From the NCBI RefSeq assembly GCF_000311745.1, contig NZ_HE978531.1, forward strand, positions 193,428 to 236,550: 43,123 bases of DNA. Reading direction: 5' to 3'. This stretch comes from Anaerococcus obesiensis ph10. GTDB taxonomy: Bacteria; Bacillota; Clostridia; Tissierellales; Peptoniphilaceae. Both the position numbers and the translations under genes were made by a program. A model generated the notes under the pieces. That model searched no databases. It was not told the origin of the DNA and was given only the letters and a program-made list of their open reading frames with translations. This document shows positions 16,321 through 23,372 of the stretch, in pieces (the first letter of the stretch is position 1; every line of letters starts with the position of its first letter).

Positions 16321-17055
16321 TTATCTTCTAACAGCTTTTACAATCGCAGAAACCAAAACTATTGACATAATAGCTTCTGGAAGTCCGTTTGTAATTATTG
16401 CGCCAAAAATTGTATTCCTTGCAGCCTCAACAGAAATACCCAAGGCTGTTACATATTTTTCTGCATAAAACAAATAAATAAAGCCCATAACAAAAAGAGT
16501 ATTAGTCATTGTTCCAACAAAAGATGCAATAGCTACAGAAAGATTTGAATTTTTATTTTTATAAGTTAAATAAAGCATACAAATAGCAATTATAGTTATT
16601 ACTATAGAAATTACAATTTGATATATTTTTGCTTGATGAGTTAAATTATAAAAAACCAAATAAATTAAAAATCCTGTAAGAATTGTCCACAAAATCAAAG
16701 AAATTTTTCTAATTTTTTCATTATTTTTGTCTTTTAATCCTTTAAAAGTTAGTCCTGCAAAAATTCCTATTAAAATTCTTGGCAAAACTGAAATTATTGG
16801 ATTATAAAAAACAAATGAAATTGGACCAGGTCTAAGCATAGCATTTGCTATCGAAGATAGACCAAAAATAAATCCCACAAGACAACCAACGATTGGTCCT
16901 TCTAAAATTGCAGCTATAATAACTGGTATGTGCATGGTCGTAATATTAATTAGACCTAGGGGAATGTATCCCATCGGAGTGAATCCTAAAACCATAGTGA
17001 TTGCTCCAAGCATAGCAACAGTTACCATTTTACGAGTTTTTTCTTTATTATTCAT
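16321..17055 (-). CDS. ECF transporter S component (substrate unassigned)
   Basis: A 244-residue membrane protein with about six or seven helices. The first, MVTVAMLGAITMVLGFTPMG, and the following INITTMHIPVIIAAILEGP and GFIFGLSSIANAML match S components of energy-coupling factor vitamin transporters (PF12822-type). The pantothenate/folate-like branch is possible but not proven. It would dock to a shared EcfA/EcfA'/EcfT module encoded elsewhere. I chose the ATG at 17055 after AGGAGGT; an upstream in-frame ATG lies inside the leader hairpin region. The leader carries a hairpin directly at the predicted transcription start. Confidence 0.8.
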   Translation of the reverse strand: MNNKEKTRKMVTVAMLGAITMVLGFTPMGYIPLGLINITTMHIPVIIAAILEGPIVGCLVGFIFGLSSIANAMLRPGPISFVFYNPIISVLPRILIGIFAGLTFKGLKDKNNEKIRKISLILWTILTGFLIYLVFYNLTHQAKIYQIVISIVITIIAICMLYLTYKNKNSNLSVAIASFVGTMTNTLFVMGFIYLFYAEKYVTALGISVEAARNTIFGAIITNGLPEAIMSIVLVSAIVKAVRR

Positions 17056-17068
17056 ATTACCTCCTGAT

Positions 17069-17097
17069 ACAACTCCTTTCGGATGTCGTTCATTATA
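17069..17097 (-). promoter_or_regulatory. -10 box and 5'-terminal GNRA hairpin of the ECF S gene
   Basis: On the minus strand TATAAT (17097-17092) is followed at once by ACGACATCCGAAAGGAGTTG. This folds into a stem with a GAAA tetraloop and one bulged A, just before the AGGAGG ribosome site. The hairpin would form the first bases of the mRNA. No good -35 box is visible. The segment CATCCGAAA also occurs in the preQ1 riboswitch of the nearby queT gene. Confidence 0.5.
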
Positions 17098-17199
17098 CAA
17101 TTATTATATACCAAAAAATTAAAATGTCTAAAAATTAACTAAGAAGTTTGCAAAAATAATTTTTGAAACAATAAGAAATGAAATAAAAAAATTAAAAAT

Positions 17200-17226
17200 A
17201 AAAAAACGCAGATAAAAATCTGCGTT
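17200..17226 (-). terminator. Terminator of tRNA-Lys
   Basis: On the minus strand AACGCAGAT pairs with ATCTGCGTT, followed by seven T, shortly after the tRNA 3' end. Confidence 0.9.
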
Positions 17227-17231
17227 AAATT

Positions 17232-17307
17232 TGGTGCGCCATCAGGGATTCGAACCCTGGACACCCTGATTAAGAGTCAGGTGCTCTACCAACTGAGCTA
17301 ATGGCAC
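17232..17307 (-). tRNA. tRNA-Lys (CTT)
   Basis: A 76-nt cloverleaf read on the minus strand. The acceptor is GTGCCAT with ATGGCGC, the D arm AGCTCAGTTGGTAGAGC, and the anticodon stem CCTGA/TCAGG with loop CTCTTAA, giving anticodon CTT. The T arm contains GGTTCGAATCC, and the 3' end is ACCA with CCA encoded. It stands alone between the ECF S gene and queT, with its own promoter and terminator. Confidence 0.97.
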
Positions 17308-17325
17308 TAACTTGCTGACTTATTA

Positions 17326-17354
17326 ATAATACCATTTTATAAATTTTTTGTCAA
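17326..17354 (-). promoter_or_regulatory. Promoter of tRNA-Lys
   Basis: On the minus strand TTGACA (17354-17349), a 17-base spacer and TATTAT (17331-17326), about 20 bases before the mature 5' end. Confidence 0.85.
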
Positions 17355-17419
17355 CAAGGGGAAATTTTTAATAGTGAAATTATAAATCTTTTTATTTATT
17401 TCATTATTAAGTTTGTATA

Positions 17420-17428
17420 TGCTATAAT
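17420..17428 (+). promoter_or_regulatory. Extended -10 promoter for queT
   Basis: TGCTATAAT is an extended -10 element. Transcription would begin just before the preQ1 aptamer stem. Confidence 0.65.
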
Positions 17429-17432
17429 GTGT

Positions 17433-17475
17433 AGTGGATGTTTACTTGGGACCCATCCGAAAAAAATCAAGGAGG
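17433..17475 (+). ncRNA. preQ1 riboswitch (class I-like) over the queT ribosome site
   Basis: GGATG (17436-17440) pairs with CATCC to form P1. Its loop contains CTTGGGACC. The tail after P1 is GAAAAAAATCAAGGAGG. CTTG in the loop is complementary to CAAG in the tail, which builds the H-type pseudoknot with an A-rich strand typical of preQ1-I aptamers. CAAG is joined to the AAGGAGG Shine-Dalgarno, so ligand binding would hide it and repress translation. The downstream gene is a QueT transporter, which supports the assignment. Confidence 0.75.
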
Positions 17476-17480
17476 TATTT

Positions 17481-17981
17481 ATGTCTAGTCAAGGATATAA
17501 TTTTAAGGATACAAATTTTTTAGTTAAGTCAGCTGCGATCGCGGCTTTGTATGCAATAATCACTTTAATGTTCCCATCTCTTGCGTACGGACCTATCCAA
17601 TTACGTTTTAGTGAAATTTTAGTTCTTTTGGTTTTTTATAACAAAAGATTCATTCCGGGACTTTTATTGGGATGTTTTTTGGCTAATTTTGCGTCTGATA
17701 TTGCTGTGTTTGATGTGATTTTTGGAACTTTCGCATCTTTTTTGGCTTTTATGATGATAATTAGACAAAAAAATTTGTTCATAGCATCTTTGTTTCCAGT
17801 TTTATCTATGGTTATTCCAGCTATTGGAACTTATATTTTGTTAGATTCATCAACTGCTTTCATTATTATGCTTGGACAATTTATGATGAGTGAATTTATT
17901 GTTGTATCTATAATTGGCATTTTTATTTTTAAAATTTTAGAAAATAATTCTGCTTTTATGAATATGATTAAAAATTTCTAA
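17481..17981 (+). CDS. queT: QueT-family queuosine precursor transporter (ECF S component)
   Basis: A 166-residue membrane protein with about five or six helices. The block IAALYAIITLMFPSLAYGPI followed by QLRFSEILVLLVFYNKRFIP is the QueT (COG4708) signature. This S component is thought to import preQ1/preQ0 for queuosine modification of tRNA. I chose the ATG at 17481 directly after AAGGAGGT; the longer frame would run through the riboswitch. The preQ1 aptamer that covers its ribosome site is strong contextual support. It ends before a hairpin shared with the convergent asp23 gene. Confidence 0.9.
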   Translation: MSSQGYNFKDTNFLVKSAAIAALYAIITLMFPSLAYGPIQLRFSEILVLLVFYNKRFIPGLLLGCFLANFASDIAVFDVIFGTFASFLAFMMIIRQKNLFIASLFPVLSMVIPAIGTYILLDSSTAFIIMLGQFMMSEFIVVSIIGIFIFKILENNSAFMNMIKNF

Positions 17982-17985
17982 GAAA

Positions 17986-18040
17986 AAGGGACTGTTGTAA
18001 AAATTATAAATAATCATAATTCTACAACAGTCCCTTAAAT
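17986..18040. terminator. Bidirectional hairpin terminator between queT and asp23
   Basis: AGGGACTGTTGTA pairs with TACAACAGTCCCT around an AT-rich loop. It lies between convergent genes and resembles the hairpin after ldh. Confidence 0.75.
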
Positions 18041-18048
18041 ATTTTTAA

Positions 18049-18468
18049 TTATTTTTCTTCTTTATCTTTTGAATTTTTTTCTTCGTATTCTTCTTTTGTT
18101 AAAACATCAACTATTTCTGCTTTAACTGCTTGTACGTTTATTCCTGTTAGGCTATAAACTTCTTTTTTGATATTTCTATCTAATGATGCGAATACTTCTT
18201 GAGCTTTTTTGCCGTATTCAAGAATTATTTTTGTGTGAACTACAGCATTTTTTGCATCGTCAACGTCGATTGAAATTCCTGATGTATTTTCTCCGTCTGT
18301 AAAGTTATCAGCTATTGATGAAAAAACATTTTTTTTCAATTCTAAAATTCCGTCTGTTTTTGTTAAAACTTTTTTTGCGATTTTTGCTATTACATTGTCG
18401 TTAATTGTATATTCACTTACTTCGTTTGCGTATTCTGCTTGAATTTCTTTGTTTTCAATTCTATCCAT
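18049..18468 (-). CDS. Asp23/Gls24 family envelope stress protein
   Basis: A 139-residue acidic protein. It reads EYTINDNVIAKIAKKVLTKT near the start, then DGILELK, the segment GISIDVDDAKNAVVHTKIIL and EYGKK, and ends with a charged KEEYEEKNSKDKEEK tail. This is the Asp23/Gls24 fold, found at the membrane in Gram-positive bacteria and linked to envelope or alkaline stress. No membrane segment is present; the family is normally recruited by AmaP-like partners, and none is seen here. RBS AGGAGA. A single-gene unit is likely, convergent with queT. Confidence 0.88.
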   Translation of the reverse strand: MDRIENKEIQAEYANEVSEYTINDNVIAKIAKKVLTKTDGILELKKNVFSSIADNFTDGENTSGISIDVDDAKNAVVHTKIILEYGKKAQEVFASLDRNIKKEVYSLTGINVQAVKAEIVDVLTKEEYEEKNSKDKEEK

Positions 18469-18564
18469 AATTTTCTCCTTTTAAATTTCAACTTATTAAC
18501 TTGTTTACCTTATATTGTTACCCGAAGTTTTTCGAAATAAACAATTTTTAACAAAGATTTTAAA

Positions 18565-18834
18565 TTATTTGGATAATTTTTTTATTATTTTTTCAATTTC
18601 TTCGATTTTTTCTATTCCATCTTCATTATTTTTATCAAGTGCCTTGTAGACGCAATGTTCAAGATGGGAAGAGAGGACATCGGAATTTATATTTTTCAAA
18701 ATTGAAATTGATGCCATTATTTGATTTGAAATATCTATACAATATCTGTCATCTTCAACCATTTTTATAAGTCCGTCTAACTGCCCTCTGACTGTTTTTA
18801 ATTTTCTTAGGGTTTTATCTTTGTCAGCTTGCAT
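18565..18834 (-). CDS. csoR: CsoR-family copper-sensing repressor
   Basis: An 89-residue all-helical regulator of the DUF156/CsoR family. RKLKTVRGQLDGLIKMVEDD, then RYCIDISNQIMAS with the first cysteine, then SHLEHCV with the histidine and second cysteine: the C-H-C Cu(I) site of true CsoR is complete. Cu(I) binding releases the repressor from DNA. The start codon overlaps the copA stop by one base (TAATG on the minus strand), so csoR is the last gene of the copper operon and is autoregulated if the operator at 21384 is its target. Confidence 0.93.
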   Translation of the reverse strand: MQADKDKTLRKLKTVRGQLDGLIKMVEDDRYCIDISNQIMASISILKNINSDVLSSHLEHCVYKALDKNNEDGIEKIEEIEKIIKKLSK

Positions 18835-19061
18835 TATTTATACTCTATGCCGACAAATTCATATCCAGCATCATTTATTTTTTCTTTTATTTCGTTTTCA
18901 TCAATTGCTCCAAAGTAATCGACTTCTGCTAATTTTTCATCTAAATTAACTTCGGCATTTTCGATTCCAGAAATATTTTTAAGAATTTCTTCTACACGAT
19001 TTTTACAGTGGTTACAGCTCATTTGATTTACTTTTACTATCATTTTGTTTAATTCGTTCAT
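18834..19061 (-). CDS. copZ: CopZ-like HMA domain fused to CopA, with its own internal start
   Basis: The last 75 codons of copA encode a second heavy-metal-associated domain, VNQMSCNHCKNRVEEILKNI, with a CxxC metal site. An AAGGAG sequence lies seven bases before an in-frame ATG at 19061, exactly at the start of this domain and after a lysine/glutamate-rich linker. A free copper chaperone could therefore be made from an internal start as well as the fused form. Copper P-type ATPases usually carry HMA domains at the N-terminus; this C-terminal copy looks like a copZ gene that lost the stop separating it from copA. Confidence 0.6.
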   Translation of the reverse strand: MNELNKMIVKVNQMSCNHCKNRVEEILKNISGIENAEVNLDEKLAEVDYFGAIDENEIKEKINDAGYEFVGIEYK

Positions 19062-21370
19062 TTTTTTCTCCTTTATATTTTTATTTTTTTCTTTTTGAAT
19101 TTCTTCTTTTATTTTTTCTTCGTTTTCAAAATTTGCTTTAAATTTTCTAAGTCTTAGTGAGTTTAAACAAACAAATATTGATGAAAAACTCATGGCAAAG
19201 GCTCCAAACATTGGGGAAAGTTTTAATCCAAAAGCAGGATAGAGAAGACCTGCTGCAAGTGGGATTCCAATTATATTATAGAAAAATGCCCAAAAAAGAT
19301 TTTCTTTAATAATTTTTATGGTTGATTTTGAAAGTTTTAATGCTGATACAATATCCAAAATATTATTGTTAATTAAAATAATATCGGCAGATTCTATGGC
19401 TACATCTGTTCCATTTCCTATTGCCATTGACACATCGCTCCTTGCAAGTGCTGGCGCATCATTAATTCCATCTCCAACCATCAAAACTTTTTTTCCTAGT
19501 TTTTGCAAATTTTTAATTTCTTTTTCCTTGTCTTGGGGTAAAACTTCTGCGTATTTTTCGTCAATATTTAAGGCGTTTTTTATTGCCTCAGCAGTTTTTT
19601 CATTATCGCCTGTAATCATCCTAACTTCATAGCCCATTTTTTTCATTTCATCAATTGCAATTTTTGATAAATTTTTTGGTTTATCTTGAACGGCTATTAT
19701 TCCGATTACATTTTTTTCATCAGCAAAATACATAGAAGTTTTTCCTTCATTTGAAAATTTATCAGCTTTTTTCTCATAGGATTTTAAATCTATATTTTTT
19801 TCTTTCATCAAGGAAATATTTCCACCATAATAAATTTTGTTTTCATATTTTGCTTTTATTCCTTTACCAGAAATCGCCTCAAAGTCTTCTATATTTTTTG
19901 CTTGAATATTTTTAGCTTTTGCATATTCGCTTATGGCGTGTGATAGGGGATGCTCGCTATTATTTTCGATTGAGCTTGCAATTTTTATAAATTCATTTTC
20001 ATCAATTTCTGAAATTATATCAGTAACTTGTGGTTTTCCTTCAGTTATGGTTCCAGTTTTATCTAGTAAAATTGTATCAACTTTGTGAAGATTTTCTAAG
20101 CTTTCTGCATTTTTAAATAAGAGTCCAAATTGGGCACTTTTTCCTGTAGCAACCATAATTGCCATTGGAGTTGCAAGTCCCAAGGCGCATGGACAAGAAA
20201 TTACTAAAACAGAAATTGCAAAATTTAAAGAAAATTCGAATCCATATCCTAAAATCATCCAAATTACAAAAGTAAATAAAGAAATTATCATTACAGTTGG
20301 TACAAAAATTGCAGAAATTTTATCGGCAAGTTTTGCTATCGGTGCTTTTGTTTCATTTGCCTGATTTACAAGTTCAATTATTTTTGAAAGCGTAGTATCT
20401 TCTCCAACTTTTGTAGCTTCAAATATAAAAGAGCCTTGTTTATTTAAAGTTGCAGAAATAACTTCATCTCCAATATTTTTATTTACAGGAATTGATTCGC
20501 CGGTTATTGCAGATTCATCAACAAGAGATGAACCTTCTTTTACAATTCCATCAACAGGAATTGCCTCTCCTGGTCTAACTAAAATCAAATCTCCTTTTTT
20601 CAAATCTTCAACCAAGATTTCTACTTCATTTTTATCTTTTAAAATTCTAGCTTTTTTTGGAGCAAGATCCATCAAAGATTCCAAAGATTTTTTTGTTTGA
20701 CCTTTAGATTTTTTTTCGAAATATTTTCCCAAAGTAATCAAAGTCAAAATCATTGCTGATGATTCAAAATATAGGTTATGCCTATAATTTTCTACAATTT
20801 CAAATTTTTCAAAGCCAAGACCATAAGCCATTCTCATTATGGCAAATATTCCATAAATCAATGCGGCAAAAGATCCAAGTCCTACTAAAGTATCCATATT
20901 AGATGCTTTGTTAAAAAGAGCTTTAAAACCGGAAATATAAAAAATTCTATTTACAAAAACTATTGGCAAGGTTAATAAAAATTGCAAAAAAGCAAAGTTT
21001 ACACTGCCACGCGCTCCCATTAAAAAATGAGGAAGTGGAAGATTTATCATGTGTCCCATAGAAACATACATAAGTGGAATCAAAAATATAAAAGAAATAA
21101 TTAATCTGTTTTTGACAATTTTTTCTTCATCAAAAGTTTTATTATTTTCTTTTAAATTTTTTTATTTTTTGGCTTTGCTCCATAGCCAATTTTTTCAACA
21201 GCTTTTATAATATCATTTTCAGAAATTTTTCCATCATCATAAGAAACAGTCATGGTTTCCGAAATAAGATTTACATTTACAAAATCAACGCCGAGTTTTT
21301 CGACAGCTTTTTGAACATTTGCCTGACAAGATGCACAAGTCATTCCACTAACATCAAAGCGTTCTTTCAT
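18834..21370 (-). pseudogene. copA: Copper-exporting P1B-type ATPase CopA, frameshifted after the N-terminal HMA domain
   Basis: Translation starts at 21370 (RBS AGGAGGT) with an HMA domain containing GMTCASC, but this frame stops at 21152 after 72 residues. The ATPase continues in the -1 frame from about 21160 through EEKIVKNRLIISFIFLIPLM. It then shows the P1B motifs TGES, SCPCALGLATP (CPC metal site), DKTGT with the phosphorylated aspartate, SEHPL, GDNEKTAEA and GDGINDAPAL. Restoring one A in the A7 run (21157-21163 on the plus strand) gives 845 residues, including a C-terminal second HMA domain. The operon copA-csoR sits behind a CsoR-like operator. The break may be a homopolymer error, a mutation or a slippage site. 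Confidence 0.9.
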
Positions 21371-21383
21371 TTTACCTCCTAAC

Positions 21384-21404
21384 TAACACCGTGTGGGGGT
21401 GTTA
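21384..21404 (-). promoter_or_regulatory. CsoR-like operator of the copper operon
   Basis: TAACACC (21384-21390) and GGTGTTA (21398-21404) form an inverted repeat around GTGTGGG, an unusually GC-rich patch in this AT-rich genome. It lies just downstream of the predicted promoter and upstream of the copA ribosome site. CsoR operators are GC-rich palindromes of this kind. Confidence 0.7.
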
Positions 21405-21410
21405 TTTTTA

Positions 21411-21438
21411 TTATATGCTTATAATAATTTTTGTAAAG
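21411..21438 (-). promoter_or_regulatory. Promoter of the copper operon
   Basis: On the minus strand TTTACA, a spacer of about 16 bases and TATAAT (the TATAAT is the reverse of ATTATA at about 21411). The operator overlaps the predicted start of transcription, as expected for a repressor that blocks initiation. Confidence 0.65.
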
Positions 21439-21485
21439 AAATATTTTTTAATTTTGATGGGTAGAAAATAAATAAGGAGTAAAAA

Positions 21486-21752
21486 ATGAAAAGATATAAT
21501 ATGATTTTTAAAGGGAGAGTACAAGGAGTTGGCTTTAGATATAAATCTTATTTGCTTGCAAATGAACTTGGCTTAACTGGAGATGTAAATAATTTATATG
21601 ATGGAGATGTTGAATTAAATATTCAAGGAGATAGAGAAAAAATAGATTTATTTTTGGAAAAATTGGCTAAGGATAGATTTATAAGAATTGATGATATAGA
21701 AATTAAAGAAAAAGAATTAATAAATGATGAGGAAAAATTTAAATTGTCATAA
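21486..21752 (+). CDS. acyP: Acylphosphatase
   Basis: An 88-residue protein. FKGRVQGVGFRYKSYLLANE contains the phosphate-binding loop and the catalytic arginine, and LTGDVNNLYDGDVELNIQGD supplies the catalytic asparagine, both in their usual spacing. It hydrolyses acyl phosphates such as acetyl phosphate or carbamoyl phosphate in the cytosol. RBS AAGGAG. Monocistronic, convergent with the PF04020 membrane protein gene. Confidence 0.95.
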   Translation: MKRYNMIFKGRVQGVGFRYKSYLLANELGLTGDVNNLYDGDVELNIQGDREKIDLFLEKLAKDRFIRIDDIEIKEKELINDEEKFKLS

Positions 21753-21772
21753 AAATTAAATTGTAATCAAAA

Positions 21773-21808
21773 AAGGCTCTTGTAAAAAATACAAGAGTCT
21801 TATTTTTT
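21773..21808. terminator. Bidirectional terminator between acyP and the PF04020 gene
   Basis: AGGCTCTTGTA pairs with TACAAGAGTCT around an A6 loop, with T-rich tails on both strands. Confidence 0.85.
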
Positions 21809-22141
21809 GTCGAAAAAATTGCTTATTGCAGGATTTATTATTGCAAGAATTATTGATGCAATTAAAGCAGTTCCAAATGAATTTATGCTTGCACCACTTG
21901 CAAGATTAAATGTAATTTGTAAAACAATTGCGTTTACTATAAAAGAAAATAAACCAAAAGTTACAATTGTTAATGGTAGAGATAATAATTTTAAAATTGG
22001 TTTTATAATTGCATTTACAAACATCAATATTAAAGCTGTAATTATTATTGCCTTATTTTCTGTAAAAGTTATTCCATCAAATAAAATATCAAGAAGATAA
22101 AGACTAATTGCGTTTGCAATCCATTGAATTAAAAATGTCAT
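21800..22141 (-). CDS. PF04020 (phage holin 4-like, YvlD) membrane protein
   Basis: A 113-residue protein of four hydrophobic helices. WIANAISLYLLDILFDGITF, then AIIITALILMFVNAIIKPIL, then LLSLPLTIVTFGLFSFIVNA and a final AIINPAISNFF match the PF04020 family. The 'holin' label is historical; chromosomal members such as YvlD have no proven lytic role, and no phage genes surround this one. I chose the ATG at 22141 because GAGGTG is spaced correctly for it; a GTG three codons earlier overlaps the ribosome site. Confidence 0.88.
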   Translation of the reverse strand: MTFLIQWIANAISLYLLDILFDGITFTENKAIIITALILMFVNAIIKPILKLLSLPLTIVTFGLFSFIVNAIVLQITFNLASGASINSFGTALIASIILAIINPAISNFFDKK

Positions 22142-22349
22142 TATTTTCACCTCGATTCAAATGATTTTTGTATATTAACTGTACAAGTTGAAAAGAAAAA
22201 ATCAATATTTAAAGTAAAAAGCTCCATTTCTATGTGAAATGTACTATAATAATCTTGACTCATTTTTTTGGATAAGAGTTGATATTAAATTAAAAATATT
22301 TATTTTCTAAAATAAATAAAAAAATAAATGAAATTATTGAGGAGGAGAA

Positions 22350-23264
22350 ATGATTTACACACTTACCTTAAACCCATCAATTGATTATGTTCTAAGAATA
22401 GATGAATTTTTGGACGGAGAAACTTTAAGAAGTAATAGTGAAGAAAAATATCCTGGCGGAAAGGGAATAATGGTTTCAAAACTTTTGAAAAATCTTGGAG
22501 AAAAATCTGTAAATATTGGTTTTCTTGGAGGGTTTACAGGAGATTTTATTAGAAAAAAATTAAATGATTTGGGAATCGCGGAAGATTTTACAAGGATAGA
22601 AGATGATTCTAGAATAAATGTGAAATTAAAATATGAAACAGAAACTGAAATTAATGCCCAAGGTCCTCAAATTAAAGAAGAAGAAATTGAAGAATTTTTA
22701 AATTATTTAGACCAATTGCAAGAAGATGATTTTGTAATAATATCTGGTTCAATTCCGAAATCTTTGAGAGATGATTTTTATAGGGTTATTGTAAATTTAC
22801 TTGAAATGGATAATGTAAGATTTGCTCTAGATACTTCTGGTAAAAAATTATATAAACTCTCATCTTATAAACCATTTTTGGTAAAGCCAAATAAGGATGA
22901 GCTTTCTGAAATTTTTGATGATGAAATTGATAGTGATGAAAAAATTGTAAAATATGCTAGAAAATTAATTGACCAAGGAGCTGAAAATGTAATTGTTTCA
23001 CTTGGAAAAGATGGATCAATGTTTATTGATAGTAATATAGTTTATAAAGCAAAACCTATTGAAGGAAAATTAATTAATTCTGTAGGAAGTGGGGATAGCA
23101 TGGTTGCAGGATATATTTACGGTTATATGAAAGGACTTTCAAAACTTGATTCATATAAACTTGCAATAGCTTGTGGAAGTGCAACAGCCTTTAGTCCTGA
23201 TATTGCTGAAAAAGAACTTATAGATGAAATTTTTAAAAAAGTTGAGCTTGAAGAATGGGAATAA
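22350..23264 (+). CDS. PfkB-family sugar-phosphate kinase (1-phosphofructokinase / tagatose-6-phosphate kinase type)
   Basis: A 304-residue kinase. Its N-terminus YTLTLNPSIDYVLRID and PGGKGIMVSKLLKNLG are diagnostic of the FruK/LacC branch. IISGSIPKSL lies mid-protein and the ATP-site/catalytic base block NSVGSGDSMVAGYIYG near the end. It would phosphorylate fructose-1-phosphate or a similar hexose phosphate to the bisphosphate. No fruA or other PTS gene stands next to it, so the substrate is inferred from family only. RBS GAGGAG. A TTGACT box lies about 95 bases upstream but no well-spaced -10 was found. Confidence 0.87.
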   Translation: MIYTLTLNPSIDYVLRIDEFLDGETLRSNSEEKYPGGKGIMVSKLLKNLGEKSVNIGFLGGFTGDFIRKKLNDLGIAEDFTRIEDDSRINVKLKYETETEINAQGPQIKEEEIEEFLNYLDQLQEDDFVIISGSIPKSLRDDFYRVIVNLLEMDNVRFALDTSGKKLYKLSSYKPFLVKPNKDELSEIFDDEIDSDEKIVKYARKLIDQGAENVIVSLGKDGSMFIDSNIVYKAKPIEGKLINSVGSGDSMVAGYIYGYMKGLSKLDSYKLAIACGSATAFSPDIAEKELIDEIFKKVELEEWE

Positions 23265-23297
23265 AGCTATATGATTAAAAATCAAAAAAATAATTTT

Positions 23298-23331
23298 CAC
23301 TAGCCTAATAATTTAAGCTGGTGTTTTTTTA
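23298..23331 (+). terminator. Intrinsic terminator after the PfkB-family gene
   Basis: CACTAGC pairs with GCTGGTG (one wobble pair), followed by seven T. Confidence 0.8.
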
Positions 23332-23372
23332 TTGTTTGAAATTGGGTATAGGTAAAATAAGCGAGGTAAGAT

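Noticed and set aside
19318..19632. Plus-strand ORF inside copA
   Set aside because: It is antisense to the conserved P-type ATPase core and is a shadow frame.
21800..22141. Prophage holin
   Set aside because: PF04020 proteins are usually chromosomal; no lysin, portal or tail gene is nearby.
22255..22285. TTGACT promoter for the PfkB-family gene
   Set aside because: The -35 is good but no -10 box stands at 16-18 bases; the only nearby match needs a 19-base spacer and is poor.
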